Source: Hippasteria phrygiana
Taxonomy: Eukaryota > Echinodermata > Asteroidea > Valvatida > Goniasteridae
Direction: 5' to 3'
Length of the DNA stretch: 64,000 nt
NCBI GenBank assembly: GCA_037893225.1
Contig: JAZGUH010000022.1
Span: 2,790,001-2,854,000 of the forward strand
In this document: piece after piece, positions 47,633 to 62,068 of the stretch
Numbering within the stretch: position 1 is the stretch's first letter
How the letters are laid out: each line of letters begins with the position of its first letter
Position numbers and translations under genes: made by a program
Notes under the pieces: generated by a model
What the model was told of the DNA's origin: nothing
The model's input: only the letters and a program-made list of their open reading frames with translations
Databases searched by the model: none

Positions 47633-50600
47633 CAAGAATTATCAAAAATTGTTTAAAATTCATGTTAGATACCACGTTTCAACTTAATCGAACTTGTACT
47701 TTTGTAGATACATGGCTTCAAAAACTGCGCCTTTAAGATGACGTCACGTGACATGTGATGAAGTCATCATAATGTCATGTCAATTTTCATCTATGAACCT
47801 GCAGATCTGCCTGGATATTACATTTCAACTTAATCGAACTTGTACTTTTGTTTATATGTGGCTTCAAAAACTGCCCCTTTAAGATGACGTCAGGTGACAT
47901 GTGATGAAGTCATCATAACGTCATGTCAATTTTCATCTATAAACCTGCTGGCCTACTTAGATATTACATTTCAACTTAATCGAGCTTGTACTTTTGTAGA
48001 TATGGCTTCAAAAACTGCCCCTTTAAGATGACGTCACGTGACATGTGATGACATCATGATAATGTCATGTCAATTTTCAGCTATAAACCTACTGGGCTAC
48101 CTAGATATTACTTTTCAACTTAATCGAACTTGTAATTTTGTTTATATATGGCTTCAAAAACTGCCCCTTTAAGATGACGTCACGTGACATGTGATGACGT
48201 CATCATAACGTCAATTCAATTTTTATCTATAAACCTACTGGGCTACCTAGATATTACTTTTGAACTTAATCGGACTTGTGCTTTTGTAGACATATGGCTT
48301 CAAAAACTGCCCCTTTAAGATGACGTCACGTGACATGTGATGACATCAATTATGATAATGTCATGTCAATTTTCAGCTATAAACCTACTGGGCTACCTAG
48401 ATATTACTTTTCAACTTAATCGAATTTGTACTTTTGTAGATATATGGCTTCAAAAACTGCCCCTTTAAGATGACGTCACGTGGCATGTCATGACGTCATC
48501 AAGAGGTAAAAGTTCGGCACACATTATGAGCAGTTAGTCTAAGTGTCTGCCAAGTTTAAAAGTACCCAAAGTGCCGGTAAGAAAGAAAACGTGTACAAAT
48601 GCTACAGGCAATAATCTAGCGAGTGCCCCTTTAAGATGACACCACGTGACATGTTATGACTTGATCATAACGTCATGTCAAATTTTCATCTATAACACCA
48701 GGTGGCATACCTTACGTTCCAACTGAATCGGACTTGTACTTTTGTAGATATATGGCTTCGAAAAATGCCCCTTTAAGATGACGTCACGTGACATGTGATG
48801 ACGTCATCAGGACGTAAAAGTTCGGCACACATTGTGAGCAGTTGGGGTAAGTGTCTGCCAAGTTTAAAAGTAGCCAATGTGGCCGGTAAGAAAGTAAACG
48901 TTTACAAATGCTATGGGCAATATTCTATCGACTTGAAAAAAGAATTTCTTTATGACGTCATCATGACGTCACACAATTTTCGCTTTTTAGGGCATATCTT
49001 TGAGACATACCAAAGCTATAACAAAAAGAATTTTGAAAATATCTTGTTTTGTTCGCTAGATATAGTGAAAAGAATGTTACGATTATAAAATTTCAAGAAT
49101 TCAGCGACTTGAAAAAAGACTACAAATCAACCCTTTTTATAAACAGCATGCACATTTAAGCCATGGTTATCAGCCCTTCCCAGAATTCCTTTGTGTTATA
49201 TTGAATTTGGTCTACATTTTGAAATGGCTCCTATTTCTTACTTGAGTGAGCCACGATCACGAAATTTTGGAATTAGGTACAGGAAAATTCAATGTATACA
49301 TTTTTGTAATCAGATTGACCCTTACATGCGTTTAAAAAAAAAAATATTGTTGATGACGTCATCATGACGTCACACAATTTTCGCCATTTAGGGCATATCT
49401 TTGAGACATACCAAAGCTGTAACAAAAATAATTTTGAAAATATCTTGTTTTGTTCGCTAGATATATTGAAAAGAATGTTACGATTTTAAAACTTCAAAAA
49501 TTCAGCGACTTAAAAAAAGACTAGAAATAAACCCCTTTTATAAACAGCAAGCTCATAATAGCCATGGTTATCAGCCCGTCCCAGAATTCCTTTGTGTTAT
49601 ATTGAATTTGGTCTAAATTTTGAAATGGCTGTCATTTCTTACTTGAGTGAGCCACGATCATGAAATTTTGGAATTGGGTACAGAAAAATACAATGTATAC
49701 ATTTTTGTAATCGGATTGACCCTTACATGCGTTAAAAAACAAACATATTTTTGATGACGTCATCATGACGTCACACAATTTTCGCCTTTTAGGGCATATC
49801 TTTGAGACATACCAAAGCTATAACAAAAAGAATTTTGAAAATATCTTGTTTTGTTCGCTAGATATATTGAAAAGAATGTTACGATTTTAATACTTCAAAA
49901 ATTCAGCGACTTGAAAAAAGACTAGCAATCAACCCCTTTTATAAACAGCAAGCTCATAATAGCCATGGTTATCAGCCCGTCCCAGAATTCCTTTGTGTTA
50001 TATTGAATTTGGTCTAAATTTTGAAATGGCTGTTATTTCTTACTTGAGTGAGCCACGTTCATGAAATTTTGGAATTGGGTACAGAAAAATACAATGTATA
50101 CATTTTTGTAATCAGATTGACCCTTACATGCGTTTTAAAAAAAAAATATTGTTGATGACGTCATCATGACGTCACACAATTTTCGCCATTTAGGGCATAT
50201 CTTTGAGACATACCAAAGCTGTAACAAAAATAATTTTGAAAAAATCTTGTTTTGTTCGCTAGATATATTGAAAAGAATGTTACGATTTTAAAACTTCAAA
50301 AATTCAGCGACTTGAAAAAAGACTAGAAATCAACCCCTTTTATAAACAGCAAGCTCATAATAGCCATGGTTATCAGCCCGTCCCAGAATTCCTTTGTGTT
50401 ATATTGAATTTGGTCTAAATTTTGAAATGGCTGTCATTTCTTACTTGAGTGAGCCACGATCATGAAATTTTGGAATTGGGTACAGCAAAATTCAATATAT
50501 ACATTTTTGTAATCAGATTGACCCTTACATGCGTTAAAAAAAAAAAGCATTTTTGATGACGTCATCATGACGTCACACAATTTTCGCTTTTTAAGGCATA

Positions 50601-50893
50601 TCTTTGAGACATACCAAAGCTATAAGAAAAAGAATTTTGAAAATATCTTGTTTTGTTCGCTAGATATAATTTAATGAATGTTACGATTTTCAAAATTCAA
50701 AAATTCATAAAAAATCACGTGATGACGTCATCATGACGTAAAAGTTCGGCATGCATCCTGAGCAGTTGGTCTAAGTGTCTGTTTAGTTTAAAGGCAATCG
50801 GCTGCATAAAAGTAGCCAAAGTGCCTGGCAGAACGAAAACGTGTACAAAGTCTATGGGCAAAAAGTCTGAAAAAGAAGCAAAAAAAAAAAAAA
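47633..50893 (-). mobile_element. Helitron-like unit 17, 3' end replaced by unique sequence
   Basis: After the A-tract, ~38 bases (CAAGAATTATCAAAAATTG...CATGTTAG) occur nowhere else that I can see. The unit then continues in a ~150-bp module array (47670-48800), ~400-bp modules (48955-50690) and the transition block. Confidence 0.55.
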
Positions 50894-52877
50894 CTAGAGG
50901 CAAGTGTTTGTGGACAAACACAGGGCTGTTTCTAATTTTTTTATTGTTAGTTTGGATGTCAAATGTGTATGCAATATTTAAAGTTGTTTGTTTGTTAACA
51001 ATGACGGAGGGATGAAGATGTTGTTATTGGATGTGTGAAGGATTGGTTTAAAAAAGGAATCGTGTACAAATGCTACGGGAAATAGCCTAGCGAATGCCCC
51101 TTTAAGATGACATCACATAACATGTAATGACTTCATCATAACGTCATGTCAATTTTCATCTATGACACCGGGTGGCATACCTAAATAGTGTGTTTCAACT
51201 GAATCGGACTTGTACATTTGTAGATATATGGCTTCGAAAAATGCCCCTTTAAGATGACGTCACGTGACATGTAATGACGTCATCATGACGTAAAAGTTAG
51301 GCACACATTCTGAGCAGTTGGGGTAAGTGTCTGCCAAGTTTAAAAGTAGCCAAACTGGCCGGTAAGAAAGAAAACGTTTACAAATGCTATGGGCAATAAT
51401 CTAGCGAGTGCCCCTTTAAGATGACACCACGTGACATGTTATGACTTGATCATAACGTCATGTCAATGTTCATCTATAACACCCGGTGGCATACCTAGAT
51501 ATTACGTTCCAACTTAATCGGACTTGTACTTTTGTAGATATATGGCTTCGAAAAATGCCCCTTTAAGATGACGTCACGTGACATGTGATGACGTCATCAT
51601 GACGTAAAAGTTCGGCACACATTGTGAGCAGTTGGTGTAAGTGTCTGCCAAGTTTAAAAGTAGCCAAAGTGGCCGGTAAGAAAGAAAACGTTTACAAATG
51701 CTATGTGCAATATTCTAGCGACTTGAAAAAATATTTTTTTTCATGACGTCATCATGACGTCACACAATTTGCGCTTTTTAGGGCATATCTTTGAGACATA
51801 CCAAAGCTATAACAAAAAGAATTTTGAAAATATCTTGTTTTGTTCGCTAGATATATTGAAAAGAATGTTACGATTCTAAAACTTCAAAAATTTAGCGACT
51901 TGAAAAAAGACTAGAAATCAACCCGTTTTATAAACAGCAAGCACATAATACCCATGGTTATCAGTCCTTCCCAGAATTCCTTTGTGTTATATTGAATTTG
52001 GTCTAAATTTTGAAATGGCTCCTATTTCACACTTGAGTGAGCCACGATCATGAAATTTTGGAATTAGGTACAGGAAAATTCAACGAATACATTTTTGTAA
52101 TCGGATTGACCCTTACATGCGTTTAAAAAAAAAAGATTTGTTGATGACGTCATCATGACGTCACACAATTTGCGCTTTTTAGGGCATATCTTTGAGACAT
52201 ACCAAAGCTATAACAAAAAGAATTTTGAAAATATCTTGTTTTGTTCGCTAGATATATTGAAAAGAATGTTACGATTTTAATACTTCAAAAATTCAGCGAC
52301 TTGAAAAAAGACTAGAAATCAACCCCTTTTATAAACATCAAGCACATAATAGCCATGGTTATCTGCCCGTCCCAGAATTCCTTTGTGTTATATTGAATTT
52401 GGTCTAAATTTTGAAATGGCTGTCATTTCTTACTTGAGTGAGCCACGATCATGAAATTTTGGAATTGGGTACAGGAAAATTCAATGTATACATTTTTGTA
52501 ATCGGATTGACCCTTACATGCGTTTAAAAAAAAACATATTTTTGATGACGTCATCATAACGTCACACAATTTTCGCTTTTTAGGGCATATCTTTGAGACA
52601 TACCAAAGCTATAACAAAAAGAATTTTGAAAATACCTTGTTTTGTTCGCTAGATATATTGAAAAGAATGTTACGATTTTGAAATTTCAAAAATTCATAAA
52701 AAATCACGTGATGACGTCATCATGACGTAAAAGTTCGGCATGCATCCTGAGCAGTTGGTCTAAGTGTCTGCTAAGTTTAAAGGCAATCGGCTGCATCAAA
52801 GTAGCCAAAGTGCCTGGTAGAAAGAAAACGTGTACAAAGTCTATGGGCAAAAAGTCTGAAAAAGAAGCAAAAAAAAA
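50894..52877 (-). mobile_element. Helitron-like unit 18
   Basis: CTAG at 50894, 6-bp spacer, hairpin. Nearly the same as unit 19 through ~54500. Contains an uninterrupted version (51018-51035) of the nested element's insertion site. Confidence 0.7.
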
Positions 52878-54853
52878 CTAGAGGCAAGTGTTTGTGGACA
52901 AACACAGGGCTGTTTCTAATTTTTTTATTGTTAGTTTGGATGTCAAATGTGTATGCAATATTTAAAGTTGTTTGTTTGTTAACAATGACGGAGGGATGAA
53001 GATGTTGTTATTGGATGTGTGAAGGATTGGTTTAAAAAAGGAATCGTGTACAAATGCTATGGGAAATAGCCTAGCGAATGCCCCTTTAAGATGACATCAC
53101 ATAACATGTAATGACTTCATCATAACGTCATGTCAATTTTCATCTATGACACCGGGTGGCATACCTAAATAGTGTGTTTCAACTGAATCGGACTTGTACA
53201 TTTGTAGATATATGGCTTCGAAAAATGCCCCTTTAAGATGACGTCACGTGACATGTAATGACGTCATCATGACGTAAAAGTTAGGCACACATTCTGAGCA
53301 GTTGGGGTAAGTGTCTGCCAAGTTTAAAAGTAGCCAAACTGGCCGGTAAGAAAGAAAACGTTTACAAATGCTATGGGCAATAATCTAGCGAGTGCCCCTT
53401 TAAGATGACACCACGTGACATGTTATGACTTGATCATAACGTCATGTCAATGTTCATCTATAACACCCGGTGGCATACATAGATATTACGTTCCAACTTA
53501 ATCGGACTTGTACTTTTGTAGATATATGGCTTCGAAAAATGCCCCTTTAAGATGACGTCACGTGACATGTGATGACGTCATCATGACGTAAAAGTTCGGC
53601 ACACATTGTGAGCAGTTGGTGTAAGTGTCTGCCAAGTTTAAAAGTAGCCAAAGTGGCCGGTAAGAAAGAAAAAGTTTACAAATGCTATGTGCAATATTCT
53701 AGCGACTTGAAAAAAGAATTTTTTTCATGACGTCATCATGACGTCACACAATTTGCGCTTTTTAGGGCATATCTTTGAGACATACCAAAGCTATAACAAA
53801 AAGAATTTTGAAAATATCTTGTTTTGTTCGCTAGATATATTGAAAAGAATGTTACGATTCTAAAACTTCAAAAATTTAGCGACTTGAAAAAAGACTAGAA
53901 ATCAACCCGTTTTATAAACAGCAAGCACATAATACCCATGGTTATCAGCCCTTCCCAGAATTCCTTTGTGTTATATTGAATTTGGTCTAAATTTTGAAAT
54001 GGCTCCTATTTCACACTTGAGTGAGCCACGATCATGAAATTTTGGAATTAGGTACAGGAAAATTCAACGAATACATTTTTGTAATCGGATTGATCCTGAC
54101 ATGCGTTTAAAAAAAAAAGATTTGTTGATGACGTCATCATGACGTCACACAATTTTCGCCTTTTAGGGCATATCTTTGAGACATACCAAAGCTATAACAA
54201 AAAGAATTTTGAAAATATCTTGTTTTGTTCGCTAGATATATTGAAAAGAATGTTACGATTTTAATACTTCAAAAATTCAGCGACTTGAAAAAAGACTAGA
54301 AATCAACCCCTTTTATAAACATCAAGCACATAATAGCCATGGTTATCTGCCCGTCCCAGAATTCCTTTGTGTTATATTGAATTTGGTCTAAATTTTGAAA
54401 TGGCTGTCATTTCTTACTTGAGTGAGCCACGATCATGAAATTTTGGAATTGGGTACAGGAAAATTCAATATATACATTTTTGTAATCGGATTGACCCTTA
54501 CATGCGTTAACAAAAAAACACATTTTTGATGACGTCATCATGACGTCACAGAATTTTCGCAATTTAGGGCATATCTTTGAGACATACCAAAGCTATAAGA
54601 AAAAGAATTTTTAAAATATCTTGTTTTGTTCGCTAGATATAATTTAATGAATGTTACGATTTTCAAAATTCAAAAATTCATAAAAAATCACGTGATGACG
54701 TCATCATGACGTAAAAGTTCGGCATGCATCCTGAGCAGTTGGTCTAAGTGTCTGTTAAGTTTAAAGGCAATCGGCTGCATAAAAGTAGCCAAAGTGCCTG
54801 GCAGAACGAAAACGTGTACAAAGTCTATGGGCAAAAAGTCTGAAAAAGAAGCA

Positions 54854-54885
<32 letters not shown>

Positions 54886-55123
54886 ATCTTAACGAAAACA
54901 AGGGCTGTTTCGTAAAACTACGAAACAGCCAAAAAAGAAAAAAAAAAAAATCTTAACGAAAACAAGGGCTGTTTCGAAAAACTTTCGAAACAGCCAAAAA
55001 AAAAAGAAAAAAAAAAAAATCTTAACGAAAACAAGGGCTGTTTCGAAAAACTTTCGAAACAGCCAAAAAATCTTAACGAAAACAAGGGCTGTTTCGAAAA
55101 ACTTTCGAAACAGCCAAAAAAAA

Positions 55124-55155
<32 letters not shown>

Positions 55156-55215
55156 ATCTTAACGAAAACAAGGGCTGTTTCGAAAAAGTTTCCGAAACAG
55201 CCAAAAAAAAGAAAA
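52878..55215 (-). mobile_element. Helitron-like unit 19, with five 5' hairpin cassettes
   Basis: CTAG at 52878. Tandem relative of unit 18. Ends in the cassette cluster 54887-55204, then fuses without CTAG to the next unit. Confidence 0.65.
54887..55204 (-). repeat. Cluster of five 5' hairpin cassettes
   Basis: Stem types in plus order: TTTCGTA, three TTTCGAAA, then TTTCGAAAA against TTTCCGAAA. The last is the only cassette of 20 with a mispaired stem. The order matches the inner part of the 28035 cluster, so the two clusters are homologous. Confidence 0.92.
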
Positions 55216-56020
55216 CGAGATATATTTAAAAGAATGTTACGATTTCAAAATTTCAAAAATTCATAACAAATCACGTGATGACGTCATCATGACGTCACTT
55301 TGGATTTTGCATCCTAGTGCCAGTATCTACCTACCCACCAATTTTCATGACGATCGGACCTATCCTTATATGTGTTTTAAAAAAGCACATTTTTGATGAT
55401 GTCATCATGACGTCACACATTGTTTTTTTTTTTAGGGCATATCTTTGAGACCTACCAAAGCTATAACAAAAAGAATTTTGAAAATATCTTGTTTTGTTTG
55501 CCAGATATATTTAAAAGAATGTTACGATTTTCAAAATTTCAAAAATTCATAACAAATCACGTGATGACGTCATCATGACGTCATTTTGGATTTTGCATCC
55601 TAGTGCCAGTATCTACCTACCCACCAATTTTCATGACGATCGGACCTATCCTTATATGTGTTTTAAAAAAGCACATTTTTGATGATGTCATCATGACGTC
55701 ACACATTGTTTGTTTTTTTAGGGCATATCTTTGAGACCTACCAAAGCTATAACAAAAAGAATTTTGAAAATATCTTGTTTTGTTTGCCAGATATATTGAA
55801 AAGAATGTTACGATTTTCAAAATTCAAAAATTCATAAAAAATCACGTGATGACGTCATCATGACCAAAAAGTTCGGGACACATTCTGAGCAGTTTGTCTA
55901 AGTGTCTGCCAAGTTTAAAGGCAATCGGGTGCACCAAAGTAGCCAAAGTGCCGGTAAGAAAGAAAACGTGCACAAATGCTATGGGCAAAAAGTCTGAAAA
56001 GGAAAAAAAAAAAAAAAAAA
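55216..56020 (-). mobile_element. Helitron-like unit 20, 3' truncated
   Basis: Starts at CGAGATATATTTAAAAGAAT inside a ~285-bp module; two more such modules and the transition block follow. No hairpin or CTAG at its 3' side. Confidence 0.55.
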
Positions 56021-58210
56021 CTAGAGGCATGAGGTTGGTGTTTGTGGACAAACACAGGGCTGTTTCGTTTTTTTTTTTTTAGTTTGGATGTGAAATGTGA
56101 ATACAATAATTTAAGTTTGTCAAACAATCGCACTGCTGCCAGTTTTCTTTGGTAATTTTGAAATTAATTAAAGTTGTTTGTAGTAGTAACATGTGATGAC
56201 GTCATCATAACGTCACATAAATTGTCATCTATAAACTTGCTGACCTACCTAGATATAACTTTTCAACTTAATCGGACTTGTACTTTTGTTTATATATGGC
56301 TTCAAAAACTGCCCCTTTAAGATGACGTCACGTGACATGTGATGACGTCATCATCATGTCAAGTCAATTTTCATCTATAAACCTACTGGGCTACCTAGAT
56401 ATTACTTTTAAACTTAATCGGACATGTACTTCTGTAGATATGCGCCTTCAAAAACTGCCCCTTTAAGATGACGTCACATGTGATGACGTCATCATAACGT
56501 CATGTCAATTTTCATTTATAAAACTACTGGGATACCTAGATATTACATTTTAACTTAATCGAACTTGTACTTTTGTAGATATATGGCTTCGAAAAATGCC
56601 CCTTTAAGCTTACGTCACGTGACATGTGATGACGTCATTATGACGTAAAAGTTCGGCACACATTGTGAGCAGTTGGGGTAAGTGTCTGCCAAGTTTAAAA
56701 TTAGCCAAAGTGGCCGGTAAGAAAGAAAACGTTTACAAATGCTATGGGCAATATTCTAGCGACTTGAAAAAAAAAATGTTTTGATGACGTCATCATGACG
56801 TCACACAATTTTCGCTTTTTAGGGCATATCTTTGAGACATACCAAAGCTATAACAAAAAGAATTTTGAAAATTTCTTGTTTTGTTCGCTAGATATATTGA
56901 AAAGAATGTTACGATTTACACAATTTTAAAATTCAGCGACTTGAACAAAGACTACAAATCAACCTTTTCATAAACAGCATGCACATTTAAGCCACGGTTA
57001 TCTGCCCTTCCCAGAATTCCTTTGTGTTATATTGAATTTGGTCAAAATTTTCAAATGGTTGTTATTTCTTACTTGAGTGAGCCACGATCATGAAATTTTG
57101 GAATTAGGGAGAGGAAAATTCAATATATACATTTTTGTAATCGGATTGACCCTTACATGCGTTTAAAAAAAAAATATTTGATGACGTCATCATGACGTCA
57201 CACATTTTCTCCCTTTTAGGGGATATCTTTGAGACATACCAAAGCTATAACAAAAAGAATTTTGAAAATATCTTGTTTTGTTCGCTAGATATATTGAAAA
57301 AAATGTTACGATTTTAAAATTTAAAAAATTCATAAAAAGTCACGTAATGACGTCATCATGACCTCATTTTAGATTTTGCATGCTAGTGACAGTATCTACC
57401 TACCCACCACTTTTCATGACGATCGGACCTATCCTTATATGTGTTTTAAAAAATCACATTTTTGATGACGTCATCATGACGTCACACATTTTTTCCCTTT
57501 TAGGGCATATCTTTGAGACATACCAAAGCTATCACAAAAAGAATTTAGAAAATATGTTGTTTTGTTTGCTAGATATATTGAAAAGAATGTTACGATTTTA
57601 AAACTTAAAAAATTCAGCGACTTGAAAAAAGACTAGGAATCAACCCCTTTTATAAACAGCAAGCACATTTAAGCCATGGTTATCGCCCTTCCCAGAATTC
57701 CTTTGTGTTATATTGAATTTGGTCCAAATTTTGAAATGGCTGTTATTTCTTACTTGAGTGAGCCACGATCATGAAATTTTGGAATTACGTACAGAAAAAT
57801 TCAATGTATACATTTTTGTAATCGGATTGACCCTTACATGCGCTTAAAAAAAAACACATTTTTGATGACGTCATCATGACGTCACACAATTTTCGCTTTT
57901 TAGGGCATATCTTTGAGACATACCAAAGCTATAACAAAAAGAATTTCGAAAATATCTTGTTTTGTTCGCTAGATATATTGAAAAGAATGTTACGATTTTG
58001 AAATTTCAAAAATTCATAAAAAATCACGTGATGACGTCATCATGACGTACATGTTCGACATAAATTCTGAGCAGTTAGTCTAAGTGTCTGCCAAGTTTAA
58101 AGCCAATCGGCATCATAAAAGTAGCCAAAGTGCCGGTAAGAAAGAAAACGTGTACAAATGCTATGGGCATTTGGCTGAAAAAGAAAAAAAAAAAGAAAAA
58201 AAAAAAAAAA
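56021..58210 (-). mobile_element. Helitron-like unit 21
   Basis: CTAG at 56021, spacer AGGCATGAGGTTG, hairpin. ~150-bp modules 56190-56640, then ~400- and ~285-bp modules. Close relative of unit 7. Confidence 0.65.
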
Positions 58211-59720
58211 CTAGAGGCATGAGGTTGGTGTTTGTGGACAAACACAGGGCTGTTTCGTTTTTGTTTTTTTAGTTTGGATGTGAAATGTGAATACAATAAT
58301 TTAAGTTTGTCAAACAATCGCGCTGCTGCCAGTTTTCTATGTTAATTTTGAAATTAATTAAAGTTGTTTGTAGTAGTAACATGTGATGACGTCATCATAA
58401 CGTCACATAAATGTTCATCTATAAACTTGCTGACCTACCTAGATATAACTTTTCAACTTAATCGGACTTGTACTTTTGTTTATATACGGCTTCAAAAACT
58501 GCCCCTTTAAGATGACGTCACGTGACATGTGATGACGTCATCATCATGTCATGTCAATTTTCATCTATAAACCTACTGGGCTACCTAGATATTACTTTTA
58601 AACTTAATCGGACATGTACTTCTGTAGATATGCGCCTTCAAAAACTACCCCTTTAAGATGACGTCACATGTGATGACGTCATCATAACGTCATGTCAATT
58701 TTCATTTATAAAACTACTGGAATACCTAGATATTACATTTTAACTTAATCGAACTTGTACTTTTGTAGATATATGGCTTAGAAAAATGCCCCTTTAAGAT
58801 GACGTCACGTGACATGTGATGACGTCATTATGACGTAAAAGTTCGGCACACATTGTGAGCAGTTGGGGTAAGTGTCTGCCAAGTTTAAAATTAGGTAAAG
58901 TGGCCGGTAAGAAAGAAAACGTTTACAAATGCTATGGGCAATATTCTAGCGACTTGAAAAAAAGAATTTTTTGATGACGTCATCATGACGTCACACAATT
59001 TTCGCTTTTTAGGGCATATCTTTGAGACATACCAAAGCTATAACAAAAATGAATTTTGAAAATGTCTTGTTTTGTTCGCTAGATATATTGAAAAGAATGT
59101 TACGATTTACACAATTTTAAAATTCAGCGACTTGAACAAAGACTACAAATCAACCTTTTTATAAACAGCATGCACATTTAAGCCATGGTTATCTGCCCTT
59201 CCCAGAATTCCTTTGTGTTATATTGAATTTGGTCTAAATTTTGAAATGGCTGTTATTTCTTACTTGAGTGAGCCACGATCATGAAATTTTGGAATTAGGG
59301 AGAGGAAAATTCAATATATACATTTTTGTAATCGGATTGACCCTTACATGCGTTAAAAAAAAAAAACATTTTTGATGACGTCATCATGACGTCACACAAT
59401 TTTCGCTTTTTAGGGCATATCTTTGAGACATACCAAAGCTATAACAAAAAGAATTTCGAAAATATCTTCTTTTGTTCGCTAGATATATTGAAAAGAATTT
59501 TACAATTTTGAAATTTCAAAAATTCATAAAAAATCACGTGATGACGTCATCATGACGTAAATGTTCGGCATACATTCTGAGCAGTTAGTCTAAGTGTCTG
59601 CCAAGTTTAAAGCCAATCGGCACCATAAAAGTAGCCAAAGTGCCAGTAAGAAAGAAAACGTGTACAAATGCTATGGGCATTTGGCTGAAAAAGAAAAAAA
59701 AACAGCCAAAAAAAAAAAAA
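58211..59720 (-). mobile_element. Helitron-like unit 22, with remnant of a 5' cassette
   Basis: CTAG at 58211. Shorter sibling of unit 21. Near its 5' end AACAGCC (59701-59707) stands alone in the A-tract, consistent with a deleted hairpin cassette. Confidence 0.6.
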
Positions 59721-60581
59721 ATAGACATCTGGTACAGTGTTTGTGGACAAACACAGGGCTGTTTTGTTTTTTTGTGTAAAATTTTGTGATTAAAATGAAA
59801 TTACAAAAATTTCAAAAATCATTAAAAAAATTGCTGATTACGTCATCATGACATCATTTCAGATTTTGCATGCTAGTGACAGTATCTACCTACCCACCAA
59901 TTTGCATGACGATCGGACCTATCCTTATATGTGTTTTTAAAAAGCACATTTTTGATGATGTCATCATGACGTCACACATTTTTTTCCTTTTTAGGGCATA
60001 TCTTTGAGACCTACAAAAGCTATAACAAAAAGAATTTTGAAAATATCTTGTTTTGTTCGCCAGATATATTTAAAAGAATGTTACGATTTTCAAAATTTCA
60101 AAAATTCATAACAAATCACGTGATGACGTCATCATGACGTCACTTTGGATTTTGCATTCTAGTGCCAGTATCTACCTACCCACCAATTTTCATGACGATT
60201 GGACCTATCCTTATATGTGTTTTAAAAAAGCACATTTTTGATGATGTCATCATGACGTCACACATTTTCTCCCTTTTAGGGCATATCTTTGAGACATACC
60301 AAAGCTATAACAAAAAGAATTTTGAAAATATCTTGTTTTGTTCGCTAGATATATTGAAAAGAATTTTACGATTTTGAAATTTCAAAAATTCATAAAAAAT
60401 CACGTGATGACGTCATCATGACGTAAATGTTCGGCATACATTCTGAGCAGTTAGTCTAAGTGTCTGCCAAGTTTAAAGCCAATCGGCACCATAAAAGTAG
60501 CCAAAGTGCCAGTAAGAAAGAAAACGTGTACAAATGCTATGGGCATTTTGGCTGAAAAAGAAGAACAAAAAAAAGAAAAAA
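59721..60581 (-). mobile_element. Helitron-like unit 23, degenerate ATAG terminus
   Basis: The terminus reads ATAG instead of CTAG; spacer and hairpin are intact. Two ~285-bp modules and the transition block; closely related to unit 1's first part and to unit 25. Confidence 0.6.
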
Positions 60582-62068
60582 CTAGAGATCTGGTGCAGTG
60601 TTTGTGGACAAACACAGGGCTGTTTTGTTTTTGTGTGTAAAATTATGTGATTTAAATGAAATTTCAAAAATGAAAAAAATCATAGAAAATTAGCCGATGA
60701 CGTCATCATGACGTCACCATGACGTCACATACATTTTCATCTAACACATGCTGGCATAACTAAATACCACGTTTAAACTTAATCTGACTTGTACTTTTGT
60801 AGATATATGGTTTCCAAAAATGCCCCTTTAAGATGACGTCACATGACATGTGATGACGTCATCATGACGTAAAAGTTCGGCGCACATTCTGAGCAGTTGT
60901 GTAAGTGTCTGCCTACGACTTGTCTAACGACTTGAAAAAAAGACTAGAGATCAACTCTTTATGGACAGCATGCCACATGAAAGCCATGGTTTCTGTCCTT
61001 CCCAGAATTCCTTTGTGTTATATTGAATTTGGTCACAATTTTCAGATGCCTGTTATTTCTTAATACTTGAGTGAGCCACGATCACGAAATTGTAGAATTA
61101 GGTAGAGAAAAATTCAATGTATAAATTTTTTTAATCGGACCGACCCTTACATGCGTAAAAAAAAAAAAATTGATGACGTCATTATGACGTCACACAATTT
61201 TCGCCTTTTAGGGCATATCTTTGAGACATACCAAAGCTATAACAAAAAGAATTTTGAAAATATCTTGTTTTGTTTGCCAGATATATTTAAAAGAATGTTA
61301 CGATTTTCAAAATTCATAACAAATTACGTGATGACGTCATCATGACGTCACTTTGGATTTTGCATCCTAGTGCCAGTATCAACCTACCCACCAATTTTCA
61401 CGACGATCGGACCTATCCTTATATGTGTTTTAAAAAAGCACATTTTTGATGATGTCATCATGACGTCACACATTTTTTTCCTTTTTAGGGCATATCTTTG
61501 AGACCTACCAAAGCTATAACAAAAAGAATTTTGAAAATATCTTGTTTTGTTTGCCAGATATATTTAAAAGAATGTTACGATTTTCAAAATTTCAAAAATT
61601 CATAAAAAATCACGTGATGATGTCATCATGACGTCACTTTGGAATTTGCATCCTAGTGCCAGTATCTACCTACCCACCAATTTTCATGACGATCGGACCT
61701 ATCCTTATATGTGTTTTAAAAAAGCACATTTTTGATGATGTCATCATGACGTCACACATTTTCTCCCTTTTAGGGCATATCTTTGAGACATACCAAAGCT
61801 ATAACAAAAAGAATTTTGAAAATATCTTGTTTTGTTCGCTAGATATATTGAAAAGAATTTTACGATTTTCAAATTTCAAAAATTCATAAAAAATCACGTG
61901 ATGACGTCATCATGACGTAAATGTTCGGCATACATTCTGAGCAGTTGGTCTAAGTGTCTGCCAAGTTTAGAGGCAATCGGGTGTACCAAAGTAGCCAAAG
62001 TGCCGGTAAGAAAGAAAACGTGCACAAATGCTATGGGCAAAAAGTCTGAAAAGGAAAAAAAAAAAAAA
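60582..62068 (-). mobile_element. Helitron-like unit 24
   Basis: CTAG at 60582, hairpin, then a ~150-type block, a 400-type tail and three ~285-bp modules. Close relative of unit 2. Confidence 0.65.
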
